From positions 1-49,690 of IMG/VR virus record IMGVR_UViG_3300011113_000730: a stretch of DNA of 49,690 bases. One strand, written 5' to 3'. Under the pieces are notes generated by a model, which searched no databases, was not told the DNA's origin, and saw only the letters and a list, made by a program, of their open reading frames with translations. A program made the translations under genes and the position numbers. Position 1 is the stretch's first letter. The number at the start of each line of letters is the position of its first letter. This stretch comes from a virus. Below, one piece after another: positions 24,126 through 34,400 of the stretch.

Positions 24126-25502
24126 ATGAACAAAAATTTCGATTACTTAGGGAACACTTTCCAGATTCAACTATTGAATCAGATTGTGGTAGACAAAGAC
24201 TTTTCATCGTCTATTCTTGATGTCATCGAGTCAACATACTTTGATAACAAGTATTTCAAAATCCTCTTACAGATGATTAAGGAATACTATGTAAAGTATG
24301 AATCAACCCCTAACTTCGAAACTCTCGAACAAATTATCAAGTCTGAAGTTTCTCAGGAACTAGTCGCAAAAATTGTTTTAGATACACTCAAACAAGTCAA
24401 AGAGGCTCCGTTTGAGGGTACACAATTTGTTCAAGAAAAAGCCCTCAAGTTCTGTAAACAACAAGAACTTCAGAAGGCAATGGATAAGGCTCAAAAAATT
24501 ATCACTCAAGGTGATTTTGAATCTTATGACAAAGTGGAGGGGTTAGTTAGAGAGGCGTTACAGGTTGGTGAAATAGAGAAAGGTCAGACAGACATTTTCT
24601 CGGACTTAGAGACAGTATTAGATGAGGATTATAGACACCCGATACCTATGGGAATACCTGGTATTGACAAACTACTTAAGGGTGGTTTAGCTAAAGGTGA
24701 GATTGGAGTCATTCTTGCACCGACAGGTGTGGGTAAAACAACAATCTTAACGAAGATCGCAAATACTGCATTTAACTTGGGGTACAATGTTCTTCAAGTA
24801 TTCTTTGAGGACAATCCAAAGATTGTTCAGAGAAAACACTTTACCATTTGGACGGGTATTCCACCTGATGAGTTGGCTCTTCATCGAGAAGATGTAATGT
24901 CAAAAATTACTGAAATACAAGAAACAATGAAAAACAAACTTGTATTGAAGAAGTTAGCGTCAGACACTATGACTATGAATCAGATTAAAAATCAGGTTCG
25001 AAAGATGATAGCAGATGGAAACAAAATTGATATGATTATGTTAGATTATATTGATTGTGTGTTACCTGAGTCATCATCTAAAGATGAGTGGAAGGCTGAG
25101 GGTTCGGTAATGAGAGGATTTGAGGCGATGTGTCATGAATTAAACTTGGTCGGTTGGACCGCAACTCAAGGTAATAGAAGTTCTATTTCTTCTGAAGTTG
25201 TAACTACTGACCAAATGGGGGGGTCAATTAAAAAGGCTCAAGTTGGACACGTTATCATTACGGTGGCAAAAACACTTCAACAAAAGGAGATGAATTTGGC
25301 GACAATCGCGATAACGAAATCCCGTCTTGGAAAAGACGGAGTAGTGTTCGAGAATTGTAAATTCAACAATGAACTCCTCGAGATTGACACTGAAAGTTCT
25401 GTAACATTCTTAGGTTTCGAAGAACAACAAGAAGAGAGAAAGAGAGACAGAGTCAAAGAGTTGATGGAAAAAAGAAAACAAAAAGAACAACAACAATTAT
25501 AA
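24126..25502 (+). CDS. gp41: Replicative DnaB-family helicase (T4 gp41-like)
   Basis: The 458-aa protein has a DnaB-like N-terminal helical domain (residues 1-150) and a RecA-fold ATPase. Walker A is APTGVGKTT at residues 198-206, the H1a region reads QVFFEDNPKIVQRKHF, Walker B is DMIMLDYIDCVLP, and the later motif VGWTATQGNRSS is the DnaB H3 segment. The C-terminal part has ITKSRLGKDG, the usual arginine-finger region, and ends in a Lys/Glu/Gln-rich tail. It unwinds the fork 5'-3' as a hexamer on the lagging strand. Size agrees with gp41 (475 aa). The ATG is preceded by AGGGGAG 12 nt upstream, one of the few Shine-Dalgarno-like stretches in the window. The neighbouring 5' nuclease and ssDNA-binding protein fit a lagging-strand set. 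The primase is not in the window. Confidence 0.9.
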   Translation: MNKNFDYLGNTFQIQLLNQIVVDKDFSSSILDVIESTYFDNKYFKILLQMIKEYYVKYESTPNFETLEQIIKSEVSQELVAKIVLDTLKQVKEAPFEGTQFVQEKALKFCKQQELQKAMDKAQKIITQGDFESYDKVEGLVREALQVGEIEKGQTDIFSDLETVLDEDYRHPIPMGIPGIDKLLKGGLAKGEIGVILAPTGVGKTTILTKIANTAFNLGYNVLQVFFEDNPKIVQRKHFTIWTGIPPDELALHREDVMSKITEIQETMKNKLVLKKLASDTMTMNQIKNQVRKMIADGNKIDMIMLDYIDCVLPESSSKDEWKAEGSVMRGFEAMCHELNLVGWTATQGNRSSISSEVVTTDQMGGSIKKAQVGHVIITVAKTLQQKEMNLATIAITKSRLGKDGVVFENCKFNNELLEIDTESSVTFLGFEEQQEERKRDRVKELMEKRKQKEQQQL

Positions 25503-25517
25503 AACACACAATTAATT

Positions 25518-26465
25518 ATGGAAAAAATTTTAGTAGAAAATCCGAACAGGTTTGTGATATTCCCTATTGAACATAACGATATTTGGGAATTCTACAAACA
25601 ACACCAAGCGGCATTTTGGACTGCAGAAGAAGTAGATTTGACTAATGATATTAGAGATTGGAATAATCTTACTGAGAACGAACAATATTTCGTTAAGAAT
25701 ATTTTATCATTCTTTGCAGCATCCGATGGTATTGTAAATGAAAATCTTGCAGAAAACTTCGTTAAAGAAGTACAATATCCTGAAGCAAAATTTTTCTATG
25801 GATTTCAGTTGATGATGGAGAACATTCACAGTTTGATGTATTCATTGTTGATTGACACCTATATCTCAAATGAGAAAGAAAAACAATTATGTTTTACTGC
25901 ATTAGATAACTTACCTGCGGTACAGAAGAAGGCGAAGTGGGCACTTGATTGGATTAAGAACTCTACATTCCAAGAAAGACTTGTTGCTTTCGCAGCGGTT
26001 GAAGGTATCTTTTTCTCAGGGTCATTCTGTTCAATCTTCTGGTTGAAATCAAGAGGTATTATGCAAGGATTGTGTAATGCAAACAGTCTGATTTTCAAAG
26101 ATGAAAACCTCCACTGTGATTTTGCAATTCACTTGGTTAATAACCACTTGGAAAACAAACCATCTGAAAAGAGAATTAAAGAGATACTATTGTCCGCATT
26201 GGAGATTGAAAAAGAATTCATTACTGAATCATTACCAGTTTCACTTATTGGTATGAACTCTAACCTTATGAAACAATATTTGGAATTCATTACTGACCAA
26301 TTGTTGGTTAAGTTTGGATGTAAAAAAGAGTTCAATGTAGAACAACCATTTAAATTTATGGAGCAAATTGCCGTTGAAACAAAGGGTAATTTCTTTGAGT
26401 CTAGAACTATGGAATATCAGAAGGCTAAACTAAACGAAGAATTGTCATTTGACTCTGATTTTTAA
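25518..26465 (+). CDS. nrdB: Class I ribonucleotide reductase small subunit
   Basis: The 315-aa protein holds the R2 di-iron site: D70 in FFAASDG, E101 and H104 in [11 protein letters not shown]162 in AAVEGIFF, and E196 and H199 in FKDENLHCD, leaving one further helix ligand for the second E-x-x-H pair. Y108 is in the E-x-x-H-x-x-x-Y position of the radical tyrosine, so this looks like a tyrosyl-radical enzyme. It makes the radical that NrdA uses to reduce ribonucleotides to deoxyribonucleotides for phage DNA synthesis. It lies 15 nt after the helicase gene and 18 nt before nrdA, so the two subunits are co-transcribed. The order nrdB-nrdA is the reverse of the common nrdA-nrdB order. Length is a little short of E. 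coli NrdB (376 aa) but complete in motifs. Confidence 0.94.
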   Translation: MEKILVENPNRFVIFPIEHNDIWEFYKQHQAAFWTAEEVDLTNDIRDWNNLTENEQYFVKNILSFFAASDGIVNENLAENFVKEVQYPEAKFFYGFQLMMENIHSLMYSLLIDTYISNEKEKQLCFTALDNLPAVQKKAKWALDWIKNSTFQERLVAFAAVEGIFFSGSFCSIFWLKSRGIMQGLCNANSLIFKDENLHCDFAIHLVNNHLENKPSEKRIKEILLSALEIEKEFITESLPVSLIGMNSNLMKQYLEFITDQLLVKFGCKKEFNVEQPFKFMEQIAVETKGNFFESRTMEYQKAKLNEELSFDSDF

Positions 26466-26483
26466 TTTAATACTTTTATACCT

Positions 26484-28910
26484 ATGATGTCATTAAAGAT
26501 AAAAAAGAGAGGAGGGGAAGATGTTGCATTCAATCCTCAAAAAATTTACAATAGAATTAAAAGAGCTGCAAAGGGTTTGACTGTAAACTCTGACGAAATA
26601 TTCATTAAGGTTATTACATCAGTACCAACTGAAGGTAACATAACAACAAAAGAGTTGGATAAACTTGTATACGAAATTGCTGCGGCATATACTGGTAGTC
26701 ACTATGATTATTCAAGACTTGCAGCATCAGTTGCGATTTCGTCTTATCATAAAGAGACTGACCCAAGTTTTTCTAATGTAATGCACACATTACACGTAGA
26801 TGGTGTAGTTCACGATGATTTGATTGCTACGATTGAAAAGTATGGTCCATCAAAAATCGACGAAGTTATCAATCATGAAAACGATTATAATTTCGATTAC
26901 TTCGGGTGGAGGTCATTACAAGAAATGTATTTGTTGAAAACCCCTCAAGGAAAAGTTATTGAAAGACCACAACACATGTATATGAGAGTTGCATTGTGGG
27001 TAACCAATACTTTCGAGGAGGCGGTTGAATACTATGAATCATTATCAAGTCAACGTATTTCCAAAGCTACACCAATCATGATTAACTCAGGAACAAAAGT
27101 CCCTCAGTTAGCGTCTTGTGTTCTCCATTACAACAACTCTGATTCTAGAGAAGGTCTGTTAAAAACTTTGAATGATATTTCAACATATTCATCAGATGCT
27201 GCCGGTATTGGATTATCAATGTCCAACATCCGAAGTAAGGAAAGTAGAATCAAATCTTCAGGTGGATTCGCTGGTGGATTGTTGAAGTATTTGAAGATTG
27301 TTAATGAGTCCTTAAGATTTTTTAATCAACAGGGAAGAAGACCAGGTAGTGCGGCAATCTATTTGGAACCGTGGCATAAAGATATTTTCGACTTGTTGGA
27401 TATCAAAAAGAATACAGGTGCTGAAGAATTGAGAGCAAGAGATTTATTCACAGCGTTATGGATTCCTGACAACTTTATGAGAGCGGTGAAGAACAATGAA
27501 GATTGGTACTTATTCTGTCCTAACGATATTCTTAAAGCGGGAATCAAACCTTTACAGGAATGTTATGGTGATGAGTATGAAAGAAATTATCAGAAGGCTG
27601 TTGATTTGGGTCTCGGTCGCAAGGTAAAGGCACAAGAAGTGTGGAGTAAGGTAATCGAATCTCAAATCGAAACAGGTGTTCCTTACTTGTGCGCTAAGGA
27701 TAGTGCTAACAAGAAAACTAATCATCAAAACATTGGTGTAATCAAACAGTCTAACCTATGTAATGAAATTTATCAGTATACTGATGAGAAGACTACTGCG
27801 ATTTGTACTCTATCTTCAATTGTGTTGAAAAACTTTATTGTTGATGGTAAGTTTGATTACAACTTATTAATTCAAGAAGTAAGAAAGGCTGTTAGAGCTT
27901 TGAATAATGTTATTGATAAAAATAATTATTCAACCGAAAAAGGACTTAAGGGTGGTCTTGAACAACGAGCAATTGGGATAGGAGTACAAGGATTGGCGGA
28001 TGTGTTTTGTCTTTTAGATTATGTTTTCACTTCTGATGAAGCTAAATCATTAAACAAGAATATCTTCGAAGCAATTTACTTCGCAGCAGTTACTGAGAGT
28101 AATGATTTGTGTAAGAAAGGTATTAGAAAACCTTATGAGTTCTTCAAAGGTTCTCCAATGTCAAAAGGTATTTTCCAATTTGATATGTGGGGTCTTAATG
28201 ATTCTGATTTGTTCTTAGATTGGGGAACATTGAAGAAAGATGTCCAAGAATATGGTGTTTGTAATTCATTGTTCACAGCTCAGATGCCGGTCGCTTCTTC
28301 CGCGAAGATTACAGGTTCATTCGAGATGACTGAACCAGCACACTCAGCTTTATTTAATAGACGAGTTGTTGGTGGTGAAATTATGATTGTAAACAAATAC
28401 TTGATTAATGATTTCGAAAAGATTGGTATTTGGTGTGAAGATTTGAAAAATGAAATTATCTTGAACGAAGGTTCAATTCAAAATATTAATTTTAATCAAT
28501 ACCTCGATTTCGAAGATAAAAACTATAACAAAAAAGTTAAAAGAATCGAACACTTAATTCCAAAATACAAAACTATTTGGGAGATTTCACAGAAGGAATT
28601 GATTAACATGGCGGCAGACAGAGCACCGTTTATTGACCAATCCCAGTCAATGAACATTTATATGTCGAACCCAACATTATCCAAGATTACATCATCACAT
28701 TTCCATTCATGGGAAAAAGGATTGAAAACTTTATGTTATTATTTGAGAACTAAGGCAATTTCAACTGGAGCGAAACACTTAGCATTGGATATGTCAAAGG
28801 TACAAAAACCAAAACCAAATGTTGAAGTACCCAAAGTAGATTATAGTAGTATGAATTTACCACCAAAACCTGAGGGAATTGAAATCGAATGTTTCGGTTG
28901 TTCTTCATAA
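26484..28910 (+). CDS. nrdA: Class I ribonucleotide reductase large subunit
   Basis: The 808-aa protein has an N-terminal ATP-cone region (residues 1-95, starting KIKKRGGEDVAFNPQKI), so allosteric activity control is likely. Catalytic cysteines are recognisable: C212 (QLASCVL) and C441 (AICTLSS) as the redox pair, C426 with E428 (SNLCNEI) as thiyl and general-base positions, the tyrosine pair Y752-Y753 in LCYYLRTKA for radical transfer, and a C-terminal C803/C806 pair (ECFGCSS) for re-reduction. The specificity-loop region reads QMPVASSAKITGSFEMTEP, more divergent than the usual ASTSQILGNNES form. It reduces nucleoside diphosphates with NrdB, encoded just upstream. ATGATG gives two adjacent starts; either works. 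The gene closes the replication operon and a strong terminator follows 10 nt behind the stop. Confidence 0.94.
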   Translation: MMSLKIKKRGGEDVAFNPQKIYNRIKRAAKGLTVNSDEIFIKVITSVPTEGNITTKELDKLVYEIAAAYTGSHYDYSRLAASVAISSYHKETDPSFSNVMHTLHVDGVVHDDLIATIEKYGPSKIDEVINHENDYNFDYFGWRSLQEMYLLKTPQGKVIERPQHMYMRVALWVTNTFEEAVEYYESLSSQRISKATPIMINSGTKVPQLASCVLHYNNSDSREGLLKTLNDISTYSSDAAGIGLSMSNIRSKESRIKSSGGFAGGLLKYLKIVNESLRFFNQQGRRPGSAAIYLEPWHKDIFDLLDIKKNTGAEELRARDLFTALWIPDNFMRAVKNNEDWYLFCPNDILKAGIKPLQECYGDEYERNYQKAVDLGLGRKVKAQEVWSKVIESQIETGVPYLCAKDSANKKTNHQNIGVIKQSNLCNEIYQYTDEKTTAICTLSSIVLKNFIVDGKFDYNLLIQEVRKAVRALNNVIDKNNYSTEKGLKGGLEQRAIGIGVQGLADVFCLLDYVFTSDEAKSLNKNIFEAIYFAAVTESNDLCKKGIRKPYEFFKGSPMSKGIFQFDMWGLNDSDLFLDWGTLKKDVQEYGVCNSLFTAQMPVASSAKITGSFEMTEPAHSALFNRRVVGGEIMIVNKYLINDFEKIGIWCEDLKNEIILNEGSIQNINFNQYLDFEDKNYNKKVKRIEHLIPKYKTIWEISQKELINMAADRAPFIDQSQSMNIYMSNPTLSKITSSHFHSWEKGLKTLCYYLRTKAISTGAKHLALDMSKVQKPKPNVEVPKVDYSSMNLPPKPEGIEIECFGCSS

Positions 28911-28920
28911 TTAAATAATT

Positions 28921-28946
28921 AATCCCGATATATATCGGGATTTTTT
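28921..28946 (+). terminator. Rho-independent terminator of the replication operon
   Basis: AATCCCGATA (28921-28930) pairs with TATCGGGATT (28933-28942), with six T at 28941-28946. It closes nrdA and is followed by a TATTTATA octamer 10 nt later. Confidence 0.92.
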
Positions 28947-28955
28947 ATTTTGGGC

Positions 28956-28963
28956 TATTTATA
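28956..28963 (+). promoter_or_regulatory. Candidate late promoter octamer TATTTATA before gp25
   Basis: Exact TATTTATA preceded by C and followed by A, 30 nt before ATG 28994 and just behind the nrdA terminator. It marks the switch from the replication operon to the baseplate wedge genes. Confidence 0.58.
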
Positions 28964-28982
28964 AGGAAAAACAAGGGACTTA

Positions 28983-28990
28983 TATTTATC
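28983..28990 (+). promoter_or_regulatory. Second octamer-like site (TATTTATC) at the gp25 start
   Basis: TATTTATC ends only 3 nt before ATG 28994. That is too close for a normal -10 element unless the message is nearly leaderless, so the upstream site at 28956 is the better promoter candidate. Confidence 0.25.
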
Positions 28991-28993
28991 TTT

Positions 28994-29464
28994 ATGGCAA
29001 ACGGAGTAACATACGGTTTAAATTTTCCATTCAGAGATTCAAGACGTGGGGATTTTTTAGAACTTACCCAATTGGAGGCTCAACAGGTGAAGTCTGATTT
29101 GATTCACTTACTTTTGACTAGAAAAGGAAGTAGATATTATTTACCTGATTTTGGAACAAGATTATACGAATTCTTATTCGAACCATTTGATGGACTAACA
29201 TTTGACGCAATTCAATCTGATATTAGAGATGCGGTTCAACAATTTATGCCAAATCTTTTATTGAATCAAATCACAATTACACCAGCAGACCCTGAGGAAG
29301 AGGTTGACACTATGATAGGCGAGAATATCATCGGAACGAGTGAATCTCCAGTCTATAGATTACCTGGTAAAGGTACTTCGGAATACACTGCAAAAATTAG
29401 AATAGATTATTCGAACAACAGATCGACTTTTGCTCAAAGTGATTTTGTTATTATTAATATTTAA
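28994..29464 (+). CDS. gp25: Baseplate wedge protein, T4 gp25-like
   Basis: The 156-aa protein has the gp25 signature at residues 39-64: LLLTRKGSRYYLPDFGTRLY followed by EFLFEP, with the conserved P-x-FG and E-P positions. In contractile tails gp25 joins the inner wedge ring and starts sheath polymerisation. It is slightly longer than T4 gp25 (132 aa) because of an acidic insertion around residues 98-112 (ADPEEEVDTMIGE). It opens the second structural block and is followed after 5 nt by the gp6-like gene, the same gp25-gp6 adjacency found in many contractile-tail clusters. The ATG lies behind one or two late-type octamers and a terminator. Assignment is confident. Confidence 0.9.
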   Translation: MANGVTYGLNFPFRDSRRGDFLELTQLEAQQVKSDLIHLLLTRKGSRYYLPDFGTRLYEFLFEPFDGLTFDAIQSDIRDAVQQFMPNLLLNQITITPADPEEEVDTMIGENIIGTSESPVYRLPGKGTSEYTAKIRIDYSNNRSTFAQSDFVIINI

Positions 29465-29469
29465 TATAG

Positions 29470-31308
29470 ATGGCAAACCGTAAAATTTCATATACAACTA
29501 GAGATTATCAGGGAATCAGAACCGAGTTACTGAATTATGTAAGAACATATTACCCTGAACTGATACAAGATTTTAATGATGCATCTGTATTCTCAGTATT
29601 TTTAGACTTGAATGCTGCTGTTGCGGATAACTTACATTATCACATTGATAGAAGTATTCAAGAAACAGTACTTCAATACGCACAACAGAGGTCTTCAATA
29701 TATAATATCGCCAGAACTTATGGTTTGAAATTACCAGGCCAAAGACCATCGGTTTCTTTAGTAGATTTTTCTATTACGGTACCAGCCTTCGGAGATAAAG
29801 AAGATGAGAGATATCTTGGGATTTTATCTCGTGGGTCTCAAGTTTCAGGTGCGGGTATTGTTTTTGAAAACATATATGATGTTGATTTTACTTCACCATA
29901 CAATGCTCAAGGGTTTCCTAATAGACTTAAGATACCAAATTTCAATGCGAACAATGTACTTGTAAATTATACAATTACAAAAAGGGAGTTAGTTGTTAAT
30001 GGTATCACTAAAGTTTTTAAAAGAGTTATAACACCAAATGATGTTAAGCCATTTTTCGAACTATTTTTACCTGAAAAAAATGTTTTAGGTATTACGAGTG
30101 TTTTATTAAAAAGTGGGACTGAATACACCAATATACCAACAAGTGCAGAATTTTTAGGGCCAGCTAATAAGTGGTATGAAGTGGATGCTTTAGCGGAAGA
30201 CAGGGTTTTTATTGAGGACCCAACGAAAGTATCTGACCAACCAGGAATAAAAGTTGGTAGATATATTCAAACACCAAATAGATTTATTAGTGAATATACA
30301 CCTGAAGGTTTTAAAAAATTAACTTTTGGGGGTGGTACAAATACGGCACAGGATGCTCTTGACCAATTCACAACATTGGGGGCTACAATAGATTTACAGA
30401 GGTATTCGAACAATATTTCTTTGGGTTCTGCTTTGACACCAAATTCAACTTTATTTGTACAGTATAGAATCGGTGGTGGTTTGGGAACTAACTTAGGTAC
30501 AAACGTTATTACTCAGATTGGTAACGTATCTTTCTTTGTTAATGGACCGTCTGAACTCACTAACTCCTCAGTTGTAAACTCTTTGAGATGTAATAACGTT
30601 ACTGCAGCAATTGGAGGAGCGGGTCTTCCTTCACTCGAAGAAATTAGAAATTATGTTTCATTTAATTTCTCGGCACAAAAAAGAGCGGTTACAGTTCAAG
30701 ATTATGAGTCTATAATCAGAAACATGCCATCAGAATTTGGAGCACCTGCTAAAGTATCGGTCACTGAAAACAATAACAAAATTTTAATTCAATTATTATC
30801 CTACGATACTTCAGGGAAGTTAACGAATATTGTTTCTAATACCTTGAGACAAAACGTCGCAACATATCTGTCTAATTATAGAATGATGAACGATTACATA
30901 TCTATCCTCACCGCTGAGGTTATTGATTTGAGTGTTGAGGTTTCTATAGTTTTGACATCAGCACAGAACTCAGGTCAAGTTATTGCAGATGTTGTAGATA
31001 GGATTGCCGCTTATTTTAATCCACAAGTAAGGGAACTTGGACAAAATGTTTATTTATCTGAGATTCAAAGTATTGTTCAAAATCAAAATGGAGTTTTAAC
31101 TGTTTCAGGAATTAAAGTTTTTAACAATGTTGGAGGCCAATATTCTTCAGCAGAAACTTCTATGCAATATTCAAACCCTGAAACAAGAGAGATTCAACCA
31201 GTCAACTCAACAATTTTTGCACAACCATCTCAAGTATATCAAATCAGATACCCTAATAAAGATATTAAGGTATCGGTTCAGAATTTCCAATCTACTACTT
31301 TTTCATAA
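29470..31308 (+). CDS. gp6: Baseplate wedge protein, T4 gp6 / baseplate J-like
   Basis: The 612-aa protein matches the gp6 family. An N-terminal module reads YTTRDYQGIRTELLNYV, LIQDFNDASVFSVFLDLNA, AVADNLHYHIDRSIQE and RSSIYNIARTYGLKLP. A middle beta-rich region holds the F-E-N-I-Y strand of the J-like fold, and a C-terminal module includes KRAVTVQDYESIIRNMPSEF and then a VEVSIVLTSAQNSGQV dimerisation-type segment. T4 gp6 is 660 aa, and the modules occur in the same order. gp6 dimers build the continuous inner ring of the baseplate and transmit the trigger for contraction. It follows gp25 by 5 nt and probably shares its promoter. About 97 nt then separate it from a new unit with its own octamer. 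Confidence 0.9.
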   Translation: MANRKISYTTRDYQGIRTELLNYVRTYYPELIQDFNDASVFSVFLDLNAAVADNLHYHIDRSIQETVLQYAQQRSSIYNIARTYGLKLPGQRPSVSLVDFSITVPAFGDKEDERYLGILSRGSQVSGAGIVFENIYDVDFTSPYNAQGFPNRLKIPNFNANNVLVNYTITKRELVVNGITKVFKRVITPNDVKPFFELFLPEKNVLGITSVLLKSGTEYTNIPTSAEFLGPANKWYEVDALAEDRVFIEDPTKVSDQPGIKVGRYIQTPNRFISEYTPEGFKKLTFGGGTNTAQDALDQFTTLGATIDLQRYSNNISLGSALTPNSTLFVQYRIGGGLGTNLGTNVITQIGNVSFFVNGPSELTNSSVVNSLRCNNVTAAIGGAGLPSLEEIRNYVSFNFSAQKRAVTVQDYESIIRNMPSEFGAPAKVSVTENNNKILIQLLSYDTSGKLTNIVSNTLRQNVATYLSNYRMMNDYISILTAEVIDLSVEVSIVLTSAQNSGQVIADVVDRIAAYFNPQVRELGQNVYLSEIQSIVQNQNGVLTVSGIKVFNNVGGQYSSAETSMQYSNPETREIQPVNSTIFAQPSQVYQIRYPNKDIKVSVQNFQSTTFS

Positions 31309-31382
31309 TCGGTTTATTATCCAAATCTTTGGTTTATAATTTAAATGTGTGTGCTTTCAATTTTTAAAAATTACGCATAAAC

Positions 31383-31390
31383 TATTTATA
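31383..31390 (+). promoter_or_regulatory. Candidate late promoter octamer TATTTATA before the 1613-aa gene
   Basis: Exact TATTTATA in context C-octamer-A, 15 nt before ATG 31406. The 97-nt gap 31309-31405 also holds a short CCAAATCTTTGG inverted repeat (31321-31332) but no clear terminator. Confidence 0.58.
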
Positions 31391-31405
31391 AACTAAAGAT
31401 ATTAC

Positions 31406-34400
31406 ATGGGTGATTCATATAGAATTAAGACCGAACTTGGTATTAACAAATCAATTAATGTACAGTTAGACCAAGAGTTTGAGTTCTTAGAAATATTATC
31501 TCTTAAAATACAACAAACTGATATCTACACAAGAAGTTGTGCGGACTATGGTGTTTTGGTAGGTAGAGTCACTGCAAACAATGGATTTGGTGTTCCAAAT
31601 GCTAGAGTTTCAATTTTCATTCCTATCGAACAGGTTGATGAATCAAACCCATTAATCACAAGTGTATATCCATACAAATCCCCTAATGATAAAAATGAGG
31701 ATGGATATCGATATAACTTATTACCTTATACTCCTTCATATTCAAAACACTCTGCGACAGGAACACTGCCTACAAAATCAGATGTTTTGACTGGTAATAC
31801 TACCGTTGAGATTTACGACAAATACTACAGGTTTACTTCAAGAACAAATGATAGTGGAGACTACATGATTATGGGGGCTCCACTCGGAGCACAGACTATA
31901 GTGATGGACGTTGATCTTTCGGATATTGGGGAATTCTCTTTGACACCACAAGATTTGATTAGAATGGGTTTAGCGACTGAGGCACAAGTTGCTGGAAATA
32001 AATTCAGATCATCTACTGACTTGAATTCTTTACCTCAAATTATTAGTTTAACCAAAAATATTGAAATTTCTCCTTTATGGGGAGACCCTGAAATATGTGA
32101 CATATCAATCAATAGATTAGATTTTGATTTACGAGACGACGCTAATGTCGACATTCAACCAACTTCAGTTTTCATGGGTTCAATGTTTTCTTCTCCCGAC
32201 AAATTCAGAATAAGACGAAATTGTAAACCCAAAGATAATATGGGTAATTTGTGTGGGCTTACTTCAGGACCTGGTCAAATATTGGCGATAAGACAAACAA
32301 CGCAACAAGACGAAGACGGTAATCCTGTATTAGAAGTGTATGAGTTAGAACAAGCTGGTAATGTAATTGATGGTGATGGAACTTGGTTAACAGAACTACC
32401 AATGAATTTGGATTATGTTGTAACAAATGAATTTGGAGAACGAGTTTTGTCTAACGATTCTACTCTCGGTATACCAACTAAAGGTAAGTATAGATTCAAA
32501 ATAAAATGGTCACAAGCAAACGATTTGACCATACAGACAAGGAGGCCAAGTTATTTAGTTCCTAACGTAAAAGAGTACGGATGGATAAATTCTACAACAG
32601 ATCCAACCAATTCAGGAAGTCAAACAACAAAAGATATTCAAGAAAGTTCTTACTACTTTGGTTTGGCTTGGAGTGGATATACAAATGGGTTTACCGGATC
32701 TGAGGAGATAGATAGATTAAATGAAATCATTGGATGTGAAGACACTTTTTATGAATTTCAATTCAATCGAGTTTATACAGTATCATCATTAATTGACCAA
32801 TACAAAAAAGGAGATGGACGAGGAAGATTTATTGGAATAAAAGAAATTGATGATGATAGTTGTGATAGTACTATTAACAAGTTTCCAGTAAATGATGGTT
32901 TCAAAAACTTTGATTTGTTATACTTTTTATTTTCCATATTATTTACGGTAATTCAGTTTGTTGGGTTAGTATTATTGATAGTCGCTCACTTACTTTTGGG
33001 AATTTATACTATTGTAATTCAAGCCTTATGTTTCTTGTGTGGAGTGGAAATTCCTGTAATCAAGGTAAGACCGTTTGGATTTATTTGTAATTTATTAAAT
33101 ATAAAATGTGAAACAAAAAATTTCACAATACGCCTACCCATGATTACATATCCTGATTGTCAATCATGTTCATGTAAAGAATCTGAATTGGATTCACAGG
33201 CATTGTTAGGAGGTACGTCGGGTGTTTTATCTTATGTCTCATATCCCCCGAGTTATGTTCAAGGTTTAGAATCAATCTTTGGCACGGATGGTACTCCATC
33301 TGAAGATGTACAAGTAAAGTCTAGTATTTTTGCACAAGCAATTGCTGGAAACAATGATTCAGTAACTGATTTGAATGTTTTTAAAACACCAAAATCATCT
33401 GTGGTGAGATTTCTATCTGATGAATCTGATGAAGACAAACACTTTGCTTTTTCTGAAAGTCTAACTGTTGGAGAACGTATTAATATATTCAATACAAGAC
33501 CTTCATATTTTGACAATCTGAATAAAATAAAAGTTACTTTTGCAAAAGATTCAAACCTAGGTAAATTTCACTTTGACAACACAATAACAGTTCTATCTAA
33601 TCAGACATATGAATCGGGACAATTATTAACTTCGGTAAATCCTGGAACTACAACAGATAGGAACTTTTTATATACTGCTCAAACTGTAAATGGAATTGTC
33701 AATGGAATTACTGGTACAACAATTCAACAAGCGACATCTATTAATGTCAATTATGCTGTAACTCAAACTACTGACCAAAGTGTTTTATATGCATTACCCA
33801 CTGGAAGTACAGTGTCTAGACAAGTTTATCCTCAAGATAGAGAATACTTTCAAGTTGTAACAGCAATCACTGTATCGGAGGCAATTAAAATATGGAATTT
33901 AGAGACGGTGGAGGCGTTCCCAAATGTTTTAGCCGCACCATCACGTTTAATTTTGGCTAAAAAAAGATTAAGAGGGTATCGTAGAAATGATAAGGATTTT
34001 CTTATTAGTCCTTTAGATGCGTTTAGTGATATTGAAAACCAATTTATTCTTATTTTACAAAGGGGAGTTGACCCATATTCTCCAAAATATACAAATGAAT
34101 ATCGACTTGGAAGACTTTTTGGAAAAAATATTGATGACGAGGATTTGACTATAACCGCACAAACTAGGTTGAATATTCCAATACAAAAATTAACTCAAAC
34201 TAGTATATCAGTTCAACCATTCACTCAGAATGGAATGTTTTATCCTTCATATTTTTTCACACCTGGTAATGATTTTTCAGGCTTTACAACATCTACTGTT
34301 GGTTACTACGGAAGTATTGATGCAAACTCTAACATAAACAGACTACAATCCGAAAATATGGGAGGGGTAACCGCTATGGTTAGCAGAACCAACAATGATT

